From Euwallacea fornicatus (taxonomy: Eukaryota; Arthropoda; Insecta; Coleoptera; Curculionidae), in NCBI RefSeq assembly GCF_040115645.1, contig NC_089559.1, positions 3,348,001 through 3,412,000 on the forward strand: 64,000 nucleotides of DNA. The letters are read 5' to 3'. The notes under the pieces are model-generated. The model did no database searches. It saw nothing but the letters and a program-made list of their open reading frames with translations, and was not told the DNA's origin. Position numbers and translations under genes: made by a program. Positions 24,601 through 38,440 of the stretch are shown one piece after another; positions within the stretch are counted from its first letter, which is position 1; each line of letters starts with the position of its first letter.

Positions 24601-27600
24601 ATGTAAAAATTATTAACTTTAACGAAAATATTTTTTCTCGAGACTTTTGTTGCACCCTGTATATTAATGAAATGTGTTATGAGTTACTACTAATCAGCTG
24701 CTGGAAAAATATGTTATGAGTAAAGGTTCACCTGCAAGCCTGCTGATATGTACACGCCGTGCAGGTATGCAGTTGCTTGCAAACTGGTTTGGAATCGGCA
24801 GGGCATAAATCGCTTCTATCCAAACTAATCAGACTAATTTCAGTAAAGTTAGAAGATGCAGTAGGCCTGCATCTTTTCTCGTGCATACAGGCCCCATTGC
24901 ACCACACACATTCCGCAGTAGTGTGCACACAACTGAGACAATCCTCCATCAGGTGACATTTTGCAGTATTGGCTAGAATGGCCTGCTGAATGCTGCTTCT
25001 GTTCTTTTCTGGACACTTTATAAAGGGCCCGTCCTCCCTACTGTCCCGCAACACCTGCTTCGGAGCTAGACCCACTGGCACACACTTGAGATTTTTAATG
25101 TCCCAGACACATTTGACACCGGGTCTTGCACTCAAACAACTATTGGAGCTATTAAAGTACTCGCATTTTCCCGGAGTGAACTGGAAGATTAAATTATATT
25201 AAGATATATTTAGGGATGATTATTATAGTTGATAAGGTATAAGATAAAACACGTATAAAAAAACAATTCATCTGCCAGATTGTTATTAATCGATGGCTGT
25301 CACTCTCTAACTAAATATTGAAAAGTCAGTCCCAAGAAAGAATTAAGGACGAACCTTCAACATATCGTTCAACATTTGTCCATCAAAGCCCCCATAAATG
25401 TACATGGATTCCTCAAAGAGGACGGTGGAGTGGCCGAATCGGGCCAAATCGGCGTGCAGGTCTTTATGCACATTGAGAATATTCCAACAGTCGCATAATA
25501 CGTCATATGTAATTACTTCGGCGCTGTAGCATTTCGCGCCGAAGCTGAAAGACGTATCGTTGTGAGGATTGCCACCGAACACAATCATTAACCCGCCGGA
25601 AATAAATGTGGCGGAATGGAGAAATCTGAAAGCGAAACGTATAGTTTGAACACAAATAAAATTATATATCGTACAATAAGGACAGATATATTAGATAATA
25701 TTGTAATGAAAAGTTTGTGAGTAAAAGAAAACTAAGGTAAAATATCTATTGAATTAACGCAGAAGATAACGACATCGATGAAATTAACATTTTTCTTATA
25801 TGCACTATAGCTGAAAAACTCACCGTGCAGATGGAGCATCAGCTAATAAAGTCCAAATTCTCTCATTCGGATCATAAGAATATAAACTCTTGCTCAAATG
25901 CTGTGCAGATTCGCTCTCTGAAACTACGCCTCCATAGACATAGATTTTGGAAGTTAATGGGTCCCAATCAGCACTATGCCCATACCCACCTTTGACTGGA
26001 TATCCTGCTTATTGATTCAAAAATAATCGCAAATTACGAACGCTCCCCACATTTCCTTACCGCTAGTATTCACAATATGCCACTCCCTTGTTCCAAAATA
26101 GTACTCCTGAACAGTGTTCAAGTATCCAAACTGGGGTGAATGTCCAAAAATCACCACCATCTTATCCGCTTTTTTGTTAGTATTATTGTTGATAATAGTA
26201 GATGTATGTCCAGCAGACTTCAAGGGACCGCACATAAGAGTGCTGTCGTTGCATGAATCCGCCTTCACCGTGATATTTTCCCATGTTTTAGCGCTAATAT
26301 CAAAAGCCCACAATTCGGACGTAGTTCCCCTATTACCCAAAACGCCCCCGTATAAAAATATCTTATCCCCATACAAAACAGTGGAATGTCCGTATCGCAT
26401 TACAGGGCCTTTGTTGATGTGAGGAGTCTCCCACACATTGCCATTAAAATCGTAAATATACATAAAGCTTCTATGTCTCGAATCGTATCTCTCACCAGCG
26501 ATCACATACATAGAGTCTTTCCAGACTATTGAGGAATGAGAGGCGGAGCCCGGAGGCACGTAGCTGGGAATGTTTACTGCTTCCCAGTAACCTCTACTGG
26601 CAAGCTAAAAATATATTTCTATAGTATCTAACCAGAAAAAAAAGAAAAACACAACCTGGCTGCAGTCATCTCCTTTGTACTCTCCAATGCAGTGGCATCT
26701 GAAACAGTTGTTTTAGTGAGAATTGTGAAAGTGCTCACCAAATCAGATGTAAATGGCGAATTTTACTGAGAGAAATTTCATATTTTCAAATTCTAGAATT
26801 AACCACCAAATTTTTCACAAAATTTGATTAAATTACTATGTTGAACAGTTTTTGGGATGATAACAATTGTCCCAACATTTTGATACTATATGTTTCATTT
26901 ATCCAGCAGTTTACCAGTTAAGAAAAGGGCTGATAAATTAAAATTACCCTCGATCCGGCTCGCAAACACCCCTATTTTCATGTGCTCCACAATCATCTGG
27001 ACATTTCCGCAAATGACAAGCTGCCCCATCCCAACCACCATCACAAGTACATATTCCATCAATGCAGGCTCCATTACCTGAGCAATTCACCCCTGATGTC
27101 TGAGAAAAATTCCAATTAACATTAGTTTAAGCACCCTTCTAAGATAACCCAATACTCACCACTGATGGGCAAGCATTCAGCCTATAAGTAATATTGAAAC
27201 CTGACATATTATAGGCATCATCACTGAAAAAATGTACCAAAGCTGCCCCAGACGTGGCAGTCACTTCTGGTATTTTCCTAACTCTAAAATTTTAATTTGT
27301 AAACATTTTTTTTGAAGAGAAACTTTAGGAAAACATACTTGTAACCATTTGAATACATTAAACCACTGAATACAGCCAACAAAGGGGAGTTGACTGAGTC
27401 CCCATCAAACACATACAAGTGATCCCAGCCACATTCAGTAGCAAACTCCTCAAAATGTAGAGTGATTGTTTTATCAGGAGCATCTATTAGCCAGCTACAT
27501 TTTGAAGATAATGAATAATTGCCAAAGCCATCATGTATTGTTCCATTAGAAGCACCCAATCTGTGAGTAAGTAGATAGTTTTGTTATATGTTAAAGTGAC

Positions 27601-28063
27601 AAATTATTACAGATTGAGTTCAGTTTACTGATTACTGTTGCATTTTACCCCAAAATAGGTTTGCAAGTTAACCTTTCATTTAGTTAAATTTTGATTTTTG
27701 AAGAAGTCAGTTTTGAAATAAAATCACATTAAAAGCATGCTATTAAAAGTAGTTTACTAAAATTGAATGTATCATAAAATGTACTAAAATAAACAACTAC
27801 TTTTGGAGTGACTACTGAACTTACCGAACTTTCCCACCACAAAACTGGCACTGGGGTCCCTGCCATCCCTCATAACATATACATGTATCATTTTGGCATA
27901 TCCCATGATTGCCACACTGAGTATCATCCAGGCATTTGGCAACAGCATTGTGTAGCATCAGTAACCCCAAATACAAGACTGTGCTGGCATAGAAAAATGT
28001 GTTCAGTTTTCGACGGTATTTGAACTTGAACAGAAACAAAAACATTTGGAATGGTTCGAGCAT
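21605..28063 (-). CDS. Attractin-like membrane protein, 1266 aa
   Basis: Large single-pass surface protein of the attractin family (Drosophila distracted; mammalian ATRN/ATRNL1). Nineteen minus-strand exons: 28063-27825, 27560-27339, 27283-27160, 27099-26948, 26698-26656, 26604-26061, 26004-25824, 25625-25355, 25180-24732, 24442-24274, 24217-24114, 24007-23904, 23822-23686, 23352-23124, 23063-22844, 22732-22568, 22513-22387, 22328-22175, 21771-21605; 3801 nt, all phases join. Order: signal-anchor stretch (residues about 23-42), EGF (44-77), CUB (about 80-195), EGF (196-260), kelch repeats (261-592, with HSTVLYGDKIFLYGG), PSI/Cys-rich modules (593-870), laminin-EGF (870-985), membrane-proximal region, TM (LLLLVVAGILWK), and a tail with MASRPFSQ, PSPIALEPCEGSRAAVLSLL and a C-terminal CI, as in mammalian attractin. 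The tail separates it from MEGF8. I see no C-type lectin module. The intron at 23123-23064 is 60 nt and in frame. Confidence 0.95.
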
Positions 28064-29028
28064 TGCCTTAAGCTGCTTTGGCCATTCTACGTGCGATACA
28101 TTCAAGAAAGGAGAGTATTAGTTTTCAGAAGTAGTGCCAGGAATTGAGGCCATCTTTCAGAAGATTGCAGAGTATTTAGTTTCCTTCTGGGCATCAGGGT
28201 GTTGGAATAGTTCAATTACTGATAAGTCCCATTTCGAAATATCGACAAAACGGCTCAATAAACTTGAATATCTTTGAAAGAGGCCTTGTATTGTTATTTT
28301 TATTTAGATTTTAACAAATAAACAATTTTTAGCTTACAGTGACGTTTATATAGTATGACATATTACATTGACAGCAACATTGCGTGCTAGAGAATTTAAT
28401 GGTTAAACAAGAGTAGGAAATGTGGCAATGCTAAAATTCCAGGGCAGGTTATCTTGTACAATAAACTCCATAAATATTCCATATAGCACAGCCAATTAAA
28501 TTAGGCTTTGCTATTATATTGTCCCAAATAAAAAAGTGTATATAAAGCATCATGTAATTAAGTATGTAAATGTGATTGTTTTATATTATTAACTTTCAAT
28601 CTTTTCTTTTTTTTAGAATGACAACTAATGAATGGTGATACGTTGAATTGGGTACTGGTGATGACTGCTTTACATCGGTATAGCATTTAGTTTAGATGTT
28701 TGATAGATAACGGTATTAATGATATAAACACAAAAAATACTAGTTAATTTTTTAATATAAGTTAGACGACCCCGCTCTCAACACGGTGTTGCCACAATTC
28801 ATGACGCGACTTGTTTAAAGAATACGGTGAAAAGGACGATCATTTTCAAGGTTAATCGTCCACTGGTTTATTTACTTATTTTTAGAATTAATTCTTGTTT
28901 ATTGCATTAAAATTTAATATTTCGTCATTGCAATTTGATTAATGACTTAAATTAAAATTTCCTCTTTTCTATAATGTCACTTATGTGCTCATCATCTCTC
29001 TTTGTTTGATAAAGTTGTCATCCTTAAA
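28064..29028. promoter_or_regulatory. Divergent promoter region, attractin and secreted Cys-rich gene
   Basis: About 965 bp between two genes read outward. On the attractin side (minus strand) the presumed leader carries short upstream frames, one opening ATG GCC TCA ATT CCT and stopping after 11 codons, another reading ATG GCC AAA GCA GCT and then a stop just before the main ATG. No TATA box or other defined promoter motif was recognised. Confidence 0.4.
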
Positions 29029-31074
29029 ATGAAGTGTTTCAAAATATTTTGTGTATCAATTTCCGCATTGTTTTTAGCAGGTAAATATGAAAATGCACAT
29101 CACAGGATACCAATTAATTTAATCCTAAAAAGTCCCGTTTAAGTTGAAAATAACAATAAGTTTGGTTATAAAACAAGTAAAAGCATTACATAATTTGCAA
29201 GATGTTCCCTCATGTATGCAAAAAATGTTAATATGTACCACTAAAATAGAAATAATAACAGTTATGTATAGAGACATAAGTTTATATGAATAACTATTCT
29301 TAGTTTTTTGCCAAAGTATCACTGCTCTGAAGTCCCTTACATACATGAAAGACACCTTATATGGTGCTTTTGATAGTCCCTTAACATAGCTAAGATTTGG
29401 TGGGATAGAGCTGATACAATCCTTACACTTACACACTTGCCTACTTTTCAAATCAAAATATTTTTTTTATCGAGAATAATTTTCATAGAATTTCTCAAAT
29501 TAACGGCTGAGCTTTGGTTAGTTTTCATGAAAGTTATTTTCCTGATAAAGTGAACTATACTCTAACTTATTGGTTGTAAGTCTATACAGGGTATAACATA
29601 TCATTATGGAGTTATTTTAGGGAGCAATAGTACTCTTCAAAATAATAAAAAAACGCTAATAAACTCATAATTAAAAATAAAAATACAATATTCTTACTAT
29701 ATGAGATGGTAATGTATGTTTTTCTCATATTTTATGTTTTTCTTACATAAGCCTGGTGCTACATTTTTGAAATATCATACACATATTCTTTTTAAGATCC
29801 TCCACAACAAAATGACAAAATTGTTGGTAGCCATATACAGGGTGTCCCAGTTAAAGCTGTGATTGAAGATTACTCAAAAATAATATGTTGTACGAAAAAA
29901 GTTTCAAACAAAACTTGTCCAGTAAAAAAGGGGATATGTCATGAAGATACTGACATTTAACCAAAATGTCATTTTAAGGTCATTTGAAGGAAAATTTTTC
30001 CCAAATAGCACCCCACATTTTTTTACAGATCCTTGTAGATTTTCAAAAATGAATATTTTTCATTTCAACAATTTTTTTATTAGATGTTTCACTACAAAGT
30101 TATCTTTGATTTTTGTCCAATTTTTTAAATAGACAAAATTATTGCATTTTTTTTTCTAGAAAAGTTTTACAACGCATATTTTCTTTAAAACCCACAACTA
30201 TCCTTTTATTTGATCAAAAAAATATATTTTTTTTGTGATATGTTGCACCCTGTGTACTGAAGAACATCAATACAATATTCCTGAATTAAATTTCAGTGCG
30301 ATGTACTGCTCAAGCCACCTCAGAAGTCTCCCAGCTGGAAACTTTCTATTACAACAAATGCTTGAAAGTCTCAGGTAGTGTTGAGCCATTTATTAAGCTC
30401 AGGACAGATGTTTATGAAATGTATAAGTATTTGCAATATGCAATTGACTATTTACCTGCTCAACATAGCCTGTTTTGCGGTGAGCAACGCAAGAATTTAC
30501 TCTACCGTGCCAATGAAATTAAAAATGACTTAAATGCTTGTTTGCCCATGGAAGAGAAGTTTTTCGCCAAGTTTTTGAAAGAGAGTTTTCAGGAATTTTT
30601 ACACTTTTTATGCCATAATGATGCTGCATATTCTATGAGTAAGTTTTTGGATTAAATGACAAATAAATGAATTAACTATTATTATGGTTTTAACAGAATT
30701 TTTTAGCAGTGAAACTAAACAATGCAGAGAGAATATAGATAGGTCAAGGGGTAATGACCTGGAATATTGCCTTAATAGAATTTTTAGCCCTACGAAAAGC
30801 TATGTGACTCAATCGGAAATATGCGAGTAAGTATTTATTCGGTCCAGGTTCCTTGTGTTTTTCACTGATTCATGATTATGTTTTCAGTGATTTGAAAGTG
30901 ACCCGCAAATGCTTTACTCAGTTTGTAGAGACGAATTGCCCCAAATCTTATGATACTAAAAATTTGAACTCAAAATTCTTTGATTTTATCTCTCAACCCT
31001 GCTCTGCATGTGCTAACTCAGTAAGCCTCATTATGATTTTTTGCCTTGTTTTGCTTCACTTTTTCAACGTCTAA
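29029..31074 (+). CDS. Secreted, probably GPI-anchored Cys-rich protein, 236 aa
   Basis: Exons: 29029-29080, 30297-30638, 30697-30826, 30888-31074; 711 nt with phases joining. The first exon is a signal peptide alone (MKCFKIFCVSISALFLA). The mature part has spaced cysteines (YYNKCLKVSG, SLFCGEQRK, NACLP, FLCHND, KQCREN, EYCLNR, SEICD, RKCFTQFVETNCPKSYD, QPCSACANS) and ends in a hydrophobic tail (SVSLIMIFCLVLLHFFNV) after CANS, the shape of a GPI-anchor signal. Size and cysteine pattern recall the insect 27-kDa hemolymph glycoprotein family (DUF1397), but I am not certain, and a GPI tail is not expected for a hemolymph protein. Intron 1 holds a MITE-like element. Confidence 0.75.
29836..30255. 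mobile_element. MITE-like element in intron 1 of the Cys-rich gene
   Basis: About 420 bp bounded by ACAGGGTGTCCCAG (left) and TTGCACCCTGTGT (right, complement ACACAGGGTGCAA), with a TA-rich flank at the left edge. It has no coding capacity. The ends are of the ACAGGGTG type found on the Tc1/mariner elements elsewhere in the window. Confidence 0.65.
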
Positions 31075-31150
31075 AGCAAAATTAAATGAATATTTATAAA
31101 TTATATTGTATATTTTTAATCATTTAATCAGCATGATAGTAAAAGTTAAT

Positions 31151-31156
31151 AATAAA
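31151..31156 (+). terminator. Polyadenylation signal of the Cys-rich gene
   Basis: AATAAA 77 nt after the stop codon. Confidence 0.55.
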
Positions 31157-31889
31157 CGCCAATCTTTATGCCTGATGTTATGGTTACAAAATGTTCTTTA
31201 ATAAGTGTATTAAATGTACTTTAAAGCTTCTAGGCTGTGAAATGGAATATGCCTTTGATGTTAGTGATAAATAATATTTTAGCAAGGTGTTCTCTTTATT
31301 AGTACCTTTATGCCAGTTTCACATAATATTAAAGTTTTTAATTAAGTTTATATGTTTTAAAAACACAATATATCCATTCCGCTCTGACAATACAGCATTA
31401 TTACAATTGATCCACTAGAAGTATACATTTATTACGATAGAAAATGTATGCAATTTTATTGCTTTTCATTTCCTATAAAAGTATTATTACCTGTCGTTAA
31501 TCATTTCGTTGTTCTTGCACTGTCACATTACAATCTTGTAAAGTAATTAATTTCCAGAACGCTAATATATCTTTCCAGTACCTTGTTTAGATAAATTTTT
31601 GATTAGATTGGTAATTTCTTAGAAATCCCGGAACTTTCAACAAACCAATAAATTATATTTTACAGTCAGAACAAAGAGTATTCGTGCAGTGGCTTATTTA
31701 AAAATAAAAAATTGTGGATATACATTAATAATTAACTTTATTCTTTAAACTTAAATCATAAATAATCTTGAACGTTTATAGAACAATATAAGCAAAATGC
31801 TATTCTTATTATACTAAGCAGTCTTACGCTACCAAAATATAAACAAAAACAAATATGTTTGTAAAATGCAGGAGCAAAAAGTGTTCATA

Positions 31890-32925
31890 CAACAATATCA
31901 ATACTTTATGGGATTGCCCCATCATTTTATAATAGCTTTAACCCATCGTGGCACAGAATTTACCAAGTTGGATGTTATAGAGGACAGTATTTTATTCCAT
32001 ACCTCAAGAAGAACACGTTTTAAACTTTCCTTAGATGTAATATGAGGATTGCATATTTTTTCTCCAGAAAATCTCATTAATACTCAGTGGGATTAATGGC
32101 TGGAGATTGCAGAAGTATTTTCTAGTATTTTAGTACATTATATAAAATCCATTAGCTCGTACTATGTGTCATATGTTTGAGGTCATTATACTACATAACT
32201 ATATAATCGTTAATAAGACTCATTTTATTTGCACTAGTATAGAGATTATTTTTCAGAATATCGATGTAGCATATATTGTTTACAATTCCATCGATGAACT
32301 GCAACTTGTCCACGCTTGTTGCACTCATAAAATCATAAACTTAAGTCCACCGCCCTGTTTCACTTTCGGTTGGAAAATTTCTTTTTAAAATTTTTCATTT
32401 TTCTTTCTCCACACTGCAAAATAGCCTGTTTCCAATACTCATTAGAATTATTTAGATGTTGACTTGCAAATTTCAGTCTTTTCTCGCGATTGGTTTCATT
32501 GACTAAATACTTTTTACGTGCAACTCGACAATGGTATTGTGAACTCTTTACACATGTACTTTCTTACAGTACTAATAGAAACTTTTCCACTATTATAACA
32601 TTCAAGTTCTGTAGAACTTTGGCGCTTATCGGAGGATTTTGTTTGGTTTGTGTTTATAATCGTTTATTTTTCATCGACGTCCAGATCTTTTTTTATTTTG
32701 AAGAGTTTTGTGTGATTCAAACGTATCAATAATACTCTGAACCATAGACCTTGTTCTATTCATTATACGGGATATTTTACTAAGCGATTTACATTCATTA
32801 TGCAATTTAGTAATGATTTTTCGTCCTTTCTCAGTCGTTTCTTTAGTTTTACGACCCATGTTAAGTTTAAATGCTTTGATTTCACAAATACTCGATATTG
32901 ATTGATGGAACTTAGTGATCTGCAT
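31890..32925 (-). mobile_element. Decayed Tc1-like transposase
   Basis: Minus strand. The N-terminal helix-turn-helix survives at 32862-32671 (MGRKTKETTEKGRKIITKL, then RIMNRTRSMVQSIIDTFE). Farther along, pieces typical of Tc1 appear out of frame with each other: RVARKKYLVNETNREKRLKF and KQGGGLKFMIL. Many stops and shifts; inactive. Confidence 0.75.
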
Positions 32926-35900
32926 TATATCTCGGGCTCAGAATTTATTTATTAACATACACACTATATGTGTACAATGTTGGATGATAAGAATTGTATG
33001 AATACATTTCACTCCTACATTCTTACAAATATACATGCATATTATACATTGTATATTTAGAATACAGAATATATAATATATTGGTTAACATCGTAATGAA
33101 ATATGAATTACAACTTTTCAACACTTGTTATAAAAATTGTTTTTTTTTGTTTCTTGTTAGTTCAATTCACATTTTATTACGATGTCGACCCATTATGCGT
33201 TAAATTTTTATTGTTTTATTTGTCGTCGTAAAATAGGTTTGAATAAGTTTGTATTGAACTACATATTTTGATTGCAATTAATGTCCTTTTATGAACTGTC
33301 ATTACATACTGTTGGAAATTATGAGTATATTTAGTGGAAATTGGGATTAACAAAACAAGAATGCAGTAACTGACTTCACCTATAAACGGCAGAAATACTA
33401 CTGCAGTACGAGCATTGTGAAAGATTACAAGAAGTGTTTTCCTTTTTTTATACACGTGAATCATCTTGTTGCATACAGTTATATGACTATTTATCCTTAT
33501 AACGCATTAAAAGATCAACTGGGTATATTATTATTGGCGATAATAACAAATATATCAGTCCAGACGCTGAATCACCAGAATATAAAAATCAGGAATCCCC
33601 AATACGCAAGTTATATGATAAATTGTTGCGTATATTCAGAAATAGGATAATAGTTAAACTAAAGAAATTGTTTCAAGTAATTATGCATTAGAAATTATTT
33701 ATGCTTATATTGTATTTCATAAGAATATAAATAGGTAAAATATATTTCGACGATGTTTCTTGTTCCAAACTGACGTTCTGCATTAAAGTAGTTGTTAGAA
33801 ATTTAAGTTTCTTTTTTTTTAAAGCTACTTGTTCTATAAAAGTTCCTAACTCGCAATTCAGTTAATAAATTGACTTAAATGTTAGTTCACAAACCAATAA
33901 GAATTTTGTAATCGTTTAAAAGGGATAAAATTCTTTTTAAAAATAAAAGTTCTTCAGTTTTAAACAAAATTGTACACAATATGTGTCAACCGTGCCGAAA
34001 TTATTATTTATCTATTACTATTTAAATTTTTGTTTTGTACATAGATTTGTAATTTAACAAATCCAACACATACCAAATTTCATTGAAATATCTCCAGGGG
34101 TTTCGAAAATATTCATTAAATTAAATTTTTTTTCTAAAATTTTGCAGTCTTGTATTTTTGTAACGGAGCATTTTGGAACGCAGTTTATATAGCAAACTGT
34201 CATTATTTTTTCATGTAGAATCGCACTTTAAAATATTCACACATCATTAAGGAACACCTTGTATATCTTAATCTCAAATTACATGTGCTGTTTCTTTCCA
34301 GGATATCGCAGAATCGTCTGCAAGTTGAATTCTGTGACTTCAAAAAATTCAGAAATTTCCTGTGAACTTTAATCAAGTTGGATGATATGGTATAGTTCAG
34401 CAATTATTAATTATAAAATCTTTCGACTGGAATGAACCACTTTCCACCTCGATGTATTATAATGCGCTATGGTTCCCTAAGGAGCAAAATATTTGCCTCC
34501 CTAAAGGGTAAAAGTGCTGTTTTCTTTCTGCATACGTGGACATATTCTCAGTTAGTTTTAACTAGAGAGTTCTAGCGCTATTTACGTTTGAGGCCTTATT
34601 ATAAAAAAGAGCAATCCTTCTCAAATGTATGGAATATGAATCTGAACTGGCAACATACCGCACTCTACAAATTAGTAAGGTCATATTGAAAAAATTAAGA
34701 CACCCTGTATAAATAACAAAAACCTAAAGATATCTATGGCATTTGAATCAGTAACAAAAAAGGCTGGTGTTGACTTGGCCTTGGGAGACCTACGCAGATT
34801 TTATCAGTTTTACAGTGCTCAAGTAATTTTCACATTTTAAAACTCATTTTCATTTTGAGCACGGCGACTCCAGGTGAGAGCGAACAGGTGAGTAGTTGAG
34901 ATATTATTTGCAAGTTTGGATGAAGCTCTATCTTATGCACTTTTTGGCCTCTGATCTATTTAAACAGGCAGTAATTTTAATTTCTATGAATTCTGTTTTT
35001 CATTTTTTTAAATTTGTATTCTGTTTTCAAATTGTATAACCAACTATATTAAACAGGTCCACGGGAATTTAATAATTAATATTGTGATACTCAATTTCTC
35101 ACATAAATTCTCAAAATGTTCTATATGTCTGAAGCGAATTAACCATTCTTTCTCTCATATTTTTTTAATTTTTGGGATCTATTTTGTGTGAAACGTGATT
35201 TCCAAAAAAAAAAATCATATTCAAGTTGAAGAATGCCTAGTTGTGGAGACGTGGATGTTAAGGGAATCAATATCATATGGGTTTCGATGCTAATCTACAT
35301 ATATTCAATAAAAGAATGATAGAATTGTTATATGATCGAATGGAGGCAAAATGTGAAACAGGAAATAATCAGTATATGTGCATATTTATACCACGCTAGT
35401 CCACGTCAACTTTATCCACGAACTTTAAGCTTGATTTCATTTATCGTTAATTTCAAATTTATTATCGCTGGTTAACACCATAAACATTATTTTATTCTCT
35501 AACGCCAAAGAGCTCATCCGTATTCATTGCAGCCTATGAAAATTGTCCATTGCTGACACTATCGACCAGCATCACCACTTTTGATGGGCTGTGATTGCTC
35601 TTAATCTAACTGCAATATATAGTACTGAGTCTCAGATAAATAAAATAGAATTGACTTGGCCCTTCATAAGCGATTTAATTAAATTTCTTCGCAAGAATCA
35701 TGGCAGACACAACTAAGCACTTTTTCACCGACAAATTCTAGTGTGTTTTCCCCATTAAAGTGCTTTTTTAGGATTGTATTCTGTGTCTGGTATTAAAAAA
35801 TACTGCTCTTGTTGTATAAAAAAAAACGTAGACATACCTATACATTATTATAATCAATTAGATATCGAAGGTGAAGATTTAGAGACCCTTAGGCGAAAAA

Positions 35901-36814
35901 TAGCCCAACAGGTACCGATCTAGGACGCCTCAGTAAAGAGATAAAGGTTATTGTTGCTATCAACTGAAAAGATTACCATTTTTTTAACTTTTACAATGAT
36001 TAAAATAGAAGAGTTTTTTTTTAATGTGTTTAATTTGTTTTCAGATTTATTCCACATTTCGAGATTTCCATTTATAATTTCTTTTAAATAATTATATTAA
36101 TTTTAGATCGTTTTGAATCTCTTTTTAAATGAAGCTGTTTTAAACATGCTGTTTGAATCAAGAATACACATAAACGTTACAAAATTATTAGGATCGAATG
36201 AAACACACTGCCATAATAGTAGTACCTGTCGGTGTGGGCGAAATGTGGCGCAATCCTGTCCTGAAAGACTCTATTTTAAACTCTAAATTGGGCAACTGTG
36301 TTCCAATTTATCTGTAGTGTGCCGGTGTGAAATAATTGTACGGGAGCAAAAATACAACAGTTTTATTAACTTCTCAAAAATGCAAGAGTAAAAATTAGTA
36401 TTAAAATTTAATATCGAGCTTTTTCGAGTAAGTCCAAGAGAAGAACTTTTGAATGGTACTGGTTTCTGATTTAGTTTAGAAGGGCCTTAAAACTATTTAT
36501 ACGAAGAAGAAATCATAGGCGTATAATTGATAACATGAATTTATCTAAAACAGATTATTAAACGTACTTTGTACTTTTAACAGGTCTCAGACTTTGGTCG
36601 CAGTTAACCAATATTTGAATGGGTGAATTGCAATTTTACAGTTATAGACAGTAATTTATTTTTCGATTTTTATGTCATTTCTCATCATTTCTGAAGCACA
36701 ACATGAAATAAAAATCAAAATTTACTCAAATTCGTAAGTAAAAGAAATTCCCATATGATGCTGGCTTTATGGGTGACACTGTATAAAAACAATTTACTAA
36801 GTAGTCACACAAGT
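32926..36814. other. Gene-poor AT-rich stretch
   Basis: No gene recognised. It includes transposon-end scraps such as ACACCCTGTATA near 34700 and a short piece at about 35870-35920 (EGEDLETLRRKIAQQ) resembling the C-terminus of a mariner transposase. Confidence 0.4.
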
Positions 36815-38440
36815 TCAAAAATAAATTATTTTGGTCTGAAATGTTTTACTGAAAATTTTTATGCAAATAACTGTTCGAATCTTACTTAAACATAAAATAT
36901 TGATATAATCAGAATCATTTTCGTTGCCTAAAAAATTTAACAAAGTATCTGCGTCCCTTAAGGCATCTTCTAGAAGCAGTTTCGCTTTCTCAGACTGCGA
37001 AGCCTGAACGACATCTGATTCTTCCTCAGAATCATCGTCATTTCTAAGCTGGGTTTGATGATGTAGATGCCATTTCATCACCACTCTGAAGCTGATACCT
37101 TGGTTCGTTGAAGTCAAAATTTAAACATTCAATCATATCTTCTAAGGTAACATTATTAAACTGAATAACGTGTCCCATTGCATTCAATGAACTTCTGTTT
37201 GCAACTTTTTTAATAGTTTCGATAGCGTTATCGCTATTTTTTTTGTGTTTGCAGCCACGAATTGCACGATGATCTTTGTAAAATTAATTTTTTTTTATAT
37301 CGTTCCAACTTTCAGCCACTGCAAAAGTGGCATGTTTGATATTTCATTTTTCCAAAATTCTTTGAAACTGGAATCTTCTTTTAAAAGTAATCTTCACATA
37401 TTTTCACAAAATCCTCGTTTCAAAGCTTGTATGACTCCTTGGTCCATCGGCTGTAACAGCGATGTAACATTCGATGGTAAAAACCCAAGAGAAATTTGAT
37501 AATCGTCAGAATGTGTTTATCTAGATGCTATGGGGCATTAGTCATCAGTAGCATCGCCTTTTCTGGCATGTTTTTTTGATTTGAGATGAAATTTGACTGT
37601 AGGAATAAATTCATCAAAATTTTTTTTTTCATTTCTTGGTTCATCCATGCTTTAATTTGATTTTGGTAAGTCACCGATAATATTTTAGCTTCTGTTCCTC
37701 CAAATCATCGTGGATTTTTCGATTTTTCAGTACAAAACAGTTTCAGTTAGTGTATCCCGCCAGCATTCGAACACAGCATCAACGTCAATCTTTCCTTACT
37801 TGACTTGTAACCAAGAGCAAAATGTTCTGTATCCATATCAAGCGTTTCAGCCAGTAACGACCTCCAAAACAAGCGGTATAGACTTATTCGGGAGATAATT
37901 TATGTTAATCAATCAAACGTTTAAATTCAGCAAGATACAAGTGATCTGTATTTTTATCTGCGCTTACTTTTTCATCTTGAACTTCTAACTGTCGTATTCC
38001 ATAACGTGTTTTGAACCATTGGGGCCAACCTTGTGATGCATGAAATTGTTCCTCAATTTGCATTCTATTGTGGAACCATGTCATTTTTTCAAAAGTAATG
38101 GTCTAGACACAGGGTGGCATTCTACACGTGTTTGCCCAAACCACTGATAAATTGCTTTGTCTAAATCATCAAAAGTTGAGGCTCTCGTTATCTTTCATGT
38201 TCTTAAATTTCTTGATGATTTCGTATCGATATGCGAAACTCAAAAGGTTGTCTTTCTGCTTTATTATATCACGAACTGTTTGAACACGTATATTGTATGA
38301 ATGTGTTAATCCAGGAACACTTTCAGCTTTTTCGCATTTTTTTATTATTTCAAATTTACCTTATAAATTTAAAATTATTCGCTTACGTTTTGCGGTCAGT
38401 TTCAACGAACATCAATGCACACTAACAGTATTGAAATTTA
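36815..38440 (-). mobile_element. Decayed Tigger/pogo (DDE_1, CENP-B type) transposon
   Basis: Minus-strand relics in the right order: CENP-B-like N-terminus near 38430-38230 (GKFEIIKKCEKAESVPGL, then VQTVRDIIKQKDNLL), the second DNA-binding part (AIYQWFGQTR; FHASQGWPQWFKTRYGIRQL), then the catalytic part near 37560-37420 (LLMTNAP, then FLPSNVTSLLQPMDQGVIQA) and an acidic C-terminus (NDDDSEEESDVVQ). Stops and frameshifts interrupt it. Inactive. Confidence 0.8.
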
